From positions 1 through 23,987 of the forward strand of contig SGPL01000507.1 of assembly GCA_004802705.1 (NCBI GenBank): a stretch of 23,987 nucleotides of DNA, read 5' to 3'. The translations under genes were made by a program, and so were the position numbers. The stretch comes from Bondarzewia mesenterica. Its lineage: Eukaryota > Basidiomycota > Agaricomycetes > Russulales > Bondarzewiaceae. The notes under the pieces were generated by a model. The model was not told the DNA's origin, made no database searches, and worked only from the letters and a program-made list of their open reading frames with translations. Every line of letters starts with the position of its first letter. Position 1 is the stretch's first letter. Shown here piece by piece: positions 19,701 to 23,987 of the stretch.

Positions 19701-20658
19701 GCGGGTATAATAAGGGTGGTATAAGTCCAGGCGCTACGCGAGCGACCAGAGAGGAAGAAAAGAAAGAAAGAGCGTGGAGACAACCTAAATCTTTTTATTC
19801 GCCAGGAGAAAGGGAGATGAAGGCATGCACAAAGGAAGAGGGAGAGGGAGGGAGGGAGGGTTAGACCTGAAAACCACTCTCGACCGTTCGTTGCTGAATG
19901 CCAAGTTGCCAACCGGGTCCAAGAACACCCTTCATTTACTTCGTTTATTTTGGCCCTAATTTCCATAATCGTCCAGAGCGCGAGCCATCCATCATGCAAC
20001 ACCAACAATCGACGTCGGTCCAGAAGGCGATTTCTATAATTAATGCGACTTTTGAAGCTCCCCGCGGACTCGGAGAGCTTCAAGAGCATCAAAGAAATCA
20101 CAATGGCTACGATGCCTTTTTGTGCTGTACAGACGATGCGCCCGAATTTCAGTACGTTCATCCCATGATTTGTCCAGACTTCATGACAAGCGTCAGTCAT
20201 GATTAGTGTGCTATGAAAGCACTTGCACTGAAGCCGACCGATGCATTCATGCTCCAACGACATGCAGGATCGTCGATGAATTGACGGAAAGAACGTATTT
20301 TAATTAGAGATTCACCCACCCTTTCCGTATTTGTTCCGTATCGTGATATGATTTCGTGCAAACGGCGCTTCGCTATTGGCAACTTGTTACAAGATCTGTC
20401 ATAGGTCAAAGCTTGTGGTCTTGACGCCGCTTCACCGAAATTGTGATCTAAGGCCAATCAGCGAGTGGTGTGTGAGAAGAAACTGCCAATTTGGGAACAG
20501 GATCCGTCCTAAAAGTAGGTTTGTGGCCGACGGTACTGAGGCACTGGATGCTTTGCAGTTGCACACCTCCAAAATTTTCGCGGTTACCACTGACCACCTT
20601 GACGACCCTGCCGCCTCTCAGAACAGACTGCTCTATTGAATAACGAATTTTATAAACG
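19701..20658. promoter_or_regulatory. divergent promoter region, SH3 membrane gene and F-box/WD gene
   Basis: The two genes start in opposite directions about 960 bp apart. On the minus strand a CT-rich tract lies just upstream of the SH3 gene (about 19750-19860). A G-run motif is at 19840-19860. No coding exon was recognised; an open frame at 19520-20263 (minus) overlaps the first exon of the SH3 gene in another frame and shows no domain. Confidence 0.5.
19846..19860 (+). promoter_or_regulatory. potential G-quadruplex (four GGG runs, 1-nt loops)
   Basis: GGGAGGGAGGGAGGG is a perfect four-tract G4 pattern, with a fifth GGG at 19840-19842. It lies about 150 bp upstream of the SH3 gene, on its template strand side. 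It could also simply be part of a GA-rich low-complexity tract. Confidence 0.5.
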
Positions 20659-22978
20659 ATGGATCCTTGCGCAGAGCTCATCGGAGCCGAGCACGATCTC
20701 ACTTTCTTACCAAGGAGTGTCATGGCGGCAAAGGGCAAATACAGTCTGCGGTCCCTACGAGAGCGCGAAGGTAAACGAGGAGACGGACCCATCTACTCGT
20801 TTGTTCGAATCGCTTTCTGACAAACAAAATGTTCTTGCTCGTTTGACTTTCAGAGCTGGCGTTCGCGCTTCTGGCGTCTCTGCCTCGATCGAGTCTCGCG
20901 AGGGTACAGCGGCGGATCGAGCCCCTTCTACAGCTTGACGTCGTAGGGGTACGTTGTTTCCTTCCATTTTTCGTGCATGTATGCGTGCATGCACTTTAAG
21001 TCCATTCCATTGATGCCACACATGCCTCGCTCTTCTGTCCTCTAGTTGCTACCGACTGAAGTCGCCCTCCACATTTTCTCATTCCTGTCATGGAAGACCC
21101 TGCTTCAGTGTGCGCTCGTGAGCCACCGGTGGCAGGCTCTGTCCAACGATAATTCACTCTGGAGACGACTGTGTAACGGGAGAGGATGGCTGTGGAAGGA
21201 GCCATCGCCGTTCAATCGCGTAGAGAGGCTGTCAACGGGTATTCTCTTGCAGGACGAGACAGACGACGAGGGTATGGGAGACGAAGAGGAGGCAACGGAG
21301 ACATCGTCCATCTTGGAGATAAACCACGATTCTGGGTTCGCGTCCATGCAGATGGACGAAGCCTCTGACATCTTCACAGAACCCACGTCCCCGACATCTT
21401 CTCTGAATCAGTCTTCGCCCCGGGACCGATTTCCCGAACTCTGTCCGCCTACCTTCGGCCAGCGCACGCGAACGCGGCATTCGACTCCCGCCACCCTCTT
21501 GTTCCCATACCAAACCCGCCTAAGACCCGACTACAAACTCTTACACCAGACGCACACGCGCCTGCAACATCGCTTCCTCTCGGGCTCATACCGTCTCTCC
21601 TCCCTCCAGACGCGCGGCACGCCCAACTCGCACACAAACACTATCTATTGTCTCCAGCTGTACACGTACCCGGAGACGGGCACGCAGGTGCTCTTCACGG
21701 GCTCGAAGGACTGGACGATCAAAGAGTGGAATCTGACTACGGGAGTCGTGCAACGGATCATTGAGGGCGTGCATGAGGGGAGCGTGCTGAGTATATGCGT
21801 GCACAATGGCTATCTGGCCAGTGCTGGGAGTGATCGGAAGGTCGCGATCTGGGACTTGAAACAAGACAAGCTAGTCAAGGTCATTCAGGATCACGAGGAC
21901 AGCGTGCTATGTATACGATTTGACGACAAGAGATTGGTCTCCTGCTCCAAAGGTATTCTCACACATTCGCAGTACAGTGGTCGCGTCTTGATATCTGACC
22001 ATCTGTATGTTGTCTTGCATAGATCGCACGGTGCGAACGTATCTTTTTCCCGACTTTGCGCCACAGCACGTGTTGTCCGGACATCGCGCAGCTGTCAATG
22101 CCCTATCCATCTCTCCGACCTACATCGTATCCGCGTCTGGGGATCGGTCAATGAGGCTCTGGAATGCGGAGACCGGTGCTCTTTTGAGCACGTTTGAGAA
22201 CCACCATAATAGAGGGTAATTCATCCGTCTAATGGAGTCGCATCCTCTAACTGACGCGTTTATGTGTCCTCTCCCAGCATTGCCTCGATCGACCTCGACT
22301 TCCCCTTCGTACTCTCCGGCTCCTCAGACAAGCACATCCGATTATTTGATATGAGCACCTCTCAAGGCTGGTCCACATTCCAACAATTCGACGCTCCGCC
22401 CACCAGTGCCGTTTTGTCCCCCGTGGCGTCTTCCCTCTCCTCCGCGGATGCAGATCACAATGACGGGGCCGCTCTTCCGCTAGGTATGTGCGAGAATTGC
22501 GGGGGCGCGGTCGCGGTGACTTCTCCGGATCGCACTCGCGTGGACGAGGTCGCGCGGCGGCGCCACCAGTGCGCGCACGGCGATCTGGTACGAAGCGTCG
22601 CCATGGGCTCGGAACTCGTCGTCACGGGCAGTTACGATCTTTGCGTCAAGGTCTGGGAGCGCAAGACGGGCAGACTGGCGGGGGACCTGTCGGGCGGACA
22701 CAGTGGGCGGATATTTTGCGTCGGGTTTGATGCTACGAAGGTGCGTGCGGGTTGGGTTGTTTACGTCCCTACCGCGTCTGCTGTGATTCGGAACTGACGT
22801 CTCCCCCTTCACTCTTGTCCCTCGTCGGCAGATTGTATCGTGCGGGGAGGATCAAGTGAGTCGGTTTCCTTCATTACTTGTTCACCACTGTGACGCTGAC
22901 TGGTCGGGACGCGGCCCTTAGAAAATATGTATCTGGGACTTTTCACATGGCATGGACACGTCATTCATCAAGCTGTAA
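20659..22978 (+). CDS. F-box/WD40 protein, substrate receptor of SCF ubiquitin ligase (Cdc4/Pop1/Fbxw7 type)
   Basis: Proteins with this layout bind Skp1 through the F-box and phosphorylated targets through the WD propeller. Seven exons close in frame for 616 aa: 20659-20770, 20854-20948, 21046-21952, 22023-22215, 22278-22740, 22832-22855 (24 nt) and 22922-22978. A helical stretch (ELAFALLASLPRSSLARVQ, about 38-56) precedes the F-box, as in Cdc4-type proteins with a dimerisation region. The F-box (about 70-115) reads LLPTEVALHIFSFLSWKTLL then VSHRW. An acidic Ser-rich linker follows. About seven WD repeats run from residue 265 to the end, with strands such as TGSKDWTIKEW, SAGSDRKVAIWDL, SCSKDRTVRTY, SASGDRSMRLW, SGSSDKHIRLFDM, TGSYDLCVKVW and SCGEDQKICIWDF. 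A Cys/His cluster (CENCGGAV, then HQCAH) sits in an insert before the sixth repeat. Which ortholog it is cannot be settled by eye. Confidence 0.93.
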
Positions 22979-23884
22979 CACTACCTACACCCTCATCGCT
23001 TGTCATATCGATACCCCGGAGCCTCTGTTACCAGTAGTAGTCCATGGACGCCGGCTGAGCTGGTCAGGTTTTTTTGTTCTTAGGATCCCTTCTTTTCGTT
23101 TCTTGTCCCCTTCACCTCATGTTGTTTTTACTATCTGGACTTGCCGATGTGTATTCTGAGAACGCTATACTAGGCGGTGGTATAATCCGGTTTCATACAC
23201 GCGTACAACACGTAGCTCGGCTGGCTGGCGTCGTTCGTAGTTTCGTAGTGCTTTAATGTGGTTCTCGCGTCTTGATCGTTACTGTAATGTTGGTCTACAG
23301 TAAAAGGACACAGCTTCTCGTTGAATGGACTACATATTGTACTCTACGGTGGAGTACAAAATCACAGAGTCGTGCTTTGATCAAAAACGCACCTTTACAT
23401 AGTGGTACACGTGTCTATTCACCAGCAACGTCAAAAAATTCAAGGTCATTGTTGTGCCACTTTACAGATACGTCTACTTCTTTGAATTGTCCACACCCGA
23501 ACGGTCGTAGCCCTCTACGACCTAGACCCCAAGCAACAAAAAACAGATCTACCCCCACACGCATCTCATCCCATCGCCCAACTACCCTATTCCTCGGCAG
23601 AGGCAGAAAAGGACATGCGATATCCCTTTCCTGCCCCATCTCGCTCGCATGACTCGCACCTGCGTTCTAAAGGACGGTGCCCAGTCTGTGGAGGTTGGTA
23701 AAAATATAGCGAGCGACAAGTCGACGAAAGAAAGCCAATAAGACGAAAGAAGTATACACAAAGCGATGGGCGGCAGCATAGCAAGTCAAAGCAGTCAACG
23801 ACGAGGGTTGAAATGGAGGTGTTCGAAGAAAAAGGAAAGAAAGGGAAAAGATGATTAGCGACCTGAAACACGATGGCAAAGTTT
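22979..23884. other. convergent 3' intergenic region
   Basis: It lies between the stop of the F-box/WD gene and the stop of the partial gene at the right edge. Overlapping short frames on both strands carry no motif. An ACACGTGT palindrome is at 23407-23414. The minus strand around 23700-23880 is pyrimidine-rich and probably 3' untranslated sequence of the edge gene. Confidence 0.45.
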
Positions 23885-23987
23885 TTATTTTGATGGAGGG
23901 GAATAGGAATAGAGCAGAGGGATGGCGAGCGCGGCACCCAGCACGAGCAGCGCGAGGCCGGCCGACAGGGCTCGGGAGCCGAGCGTC
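23885..23987 (-). CDS. 3' end of a gene with hydrophobic C-terminus (partial)
   Basis: Reading in from the right edge on the minus strand, one frame gives a strongly hydrophobic segment (LSAGLALLVLGAALAIPLL) followed by a short polar tail and TAA at 23885-23887. This looks like a C-terminal membrane anchor or a GPI-attachment signal of a surface protein. Only 33 codons are in the window, so the family cannot be named, and a chance frame cannot be excluded. Confidence 0.45.
   Translation of the reverse strand, partial: TLGSRALSAGLALLVLGAALAIPLLYSYSPPSK

Noticed and set aside
19520..20263. 247-codon minus-strand open frame
   Set aside because: It overlaps the first exon of the SH3 membrane gene in another frame, shows no motif and covers promoter sequence.

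Overview
The window is nuclear DNA from a filamentous basidiomycete, most likely an Agaricomycete. Genes are dense and cut by many short introns (mostly about 50-75 nt, GT..AG), some exons are only 21-37 nt, and the protein families are fungal. Most genes here only make sense after splicing, so the exon coordinates below were worked out by hand from splice sites, reading phase and remembered family motifs. No database search was possible.

Left part (1-4240) is a decayed, repeat-rich zone. On the minus strand, 1-2330 holds a broken WD-repeat gene resembling the TFIIIC subunit Tfc6/Sfc6. It keeps recognisable splice sites but has stop codons and frame changes. Next to its 5' end lies a degenerate tandem array (2534-3268) with a unit near 50 bp; several units carry a short hairpin whose two arms vary together. 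A related, inverted array (3370-3615) faces it across an A-rich spacer and abuts a truncated integrase/transposase-like gene (3613-4209, minus).

Middle (5368-12000) is ordinary gene space: a heterotrimeric G-protein gamma subunit (minus, three exons, CaaX end CVIM), divergent from an unrecognised coiled-coil protein (plus, five exons); a weak secreted-protein candidate; a nine-exon TLC-domain membrane protein (plus); and a Ran1-like serine/threonine kinase (minus). Nine single N bases fall between 7256 and 9329, so base quality is lower there.

Right part (13064-23987): a 16-exon SNF2-family ATPase (plus, 1259 aa); a Fus1-like single-pass membrane protein with a Ser/Thr-rich ectodomain and a C-terminal SH3 domain (minus), interrupted by an apparent one-base frameshift; a seven-exon F-box/WD40 protein of the Cdc4/Pop1/Fbxw7 type (plus, 616 aa); and the 3' end of a minus-strand gene with a hydrophobic C-terminus that runs off the window.

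Several genes suit signalling and growth control (G gamma, Ran1-like kinase, SH3 membrane protein, F-box/WD protein), but nothing shows they form a cluster. The most unusual material is the hairpin array with its truncated transposase and the neighbouring pseudogene.
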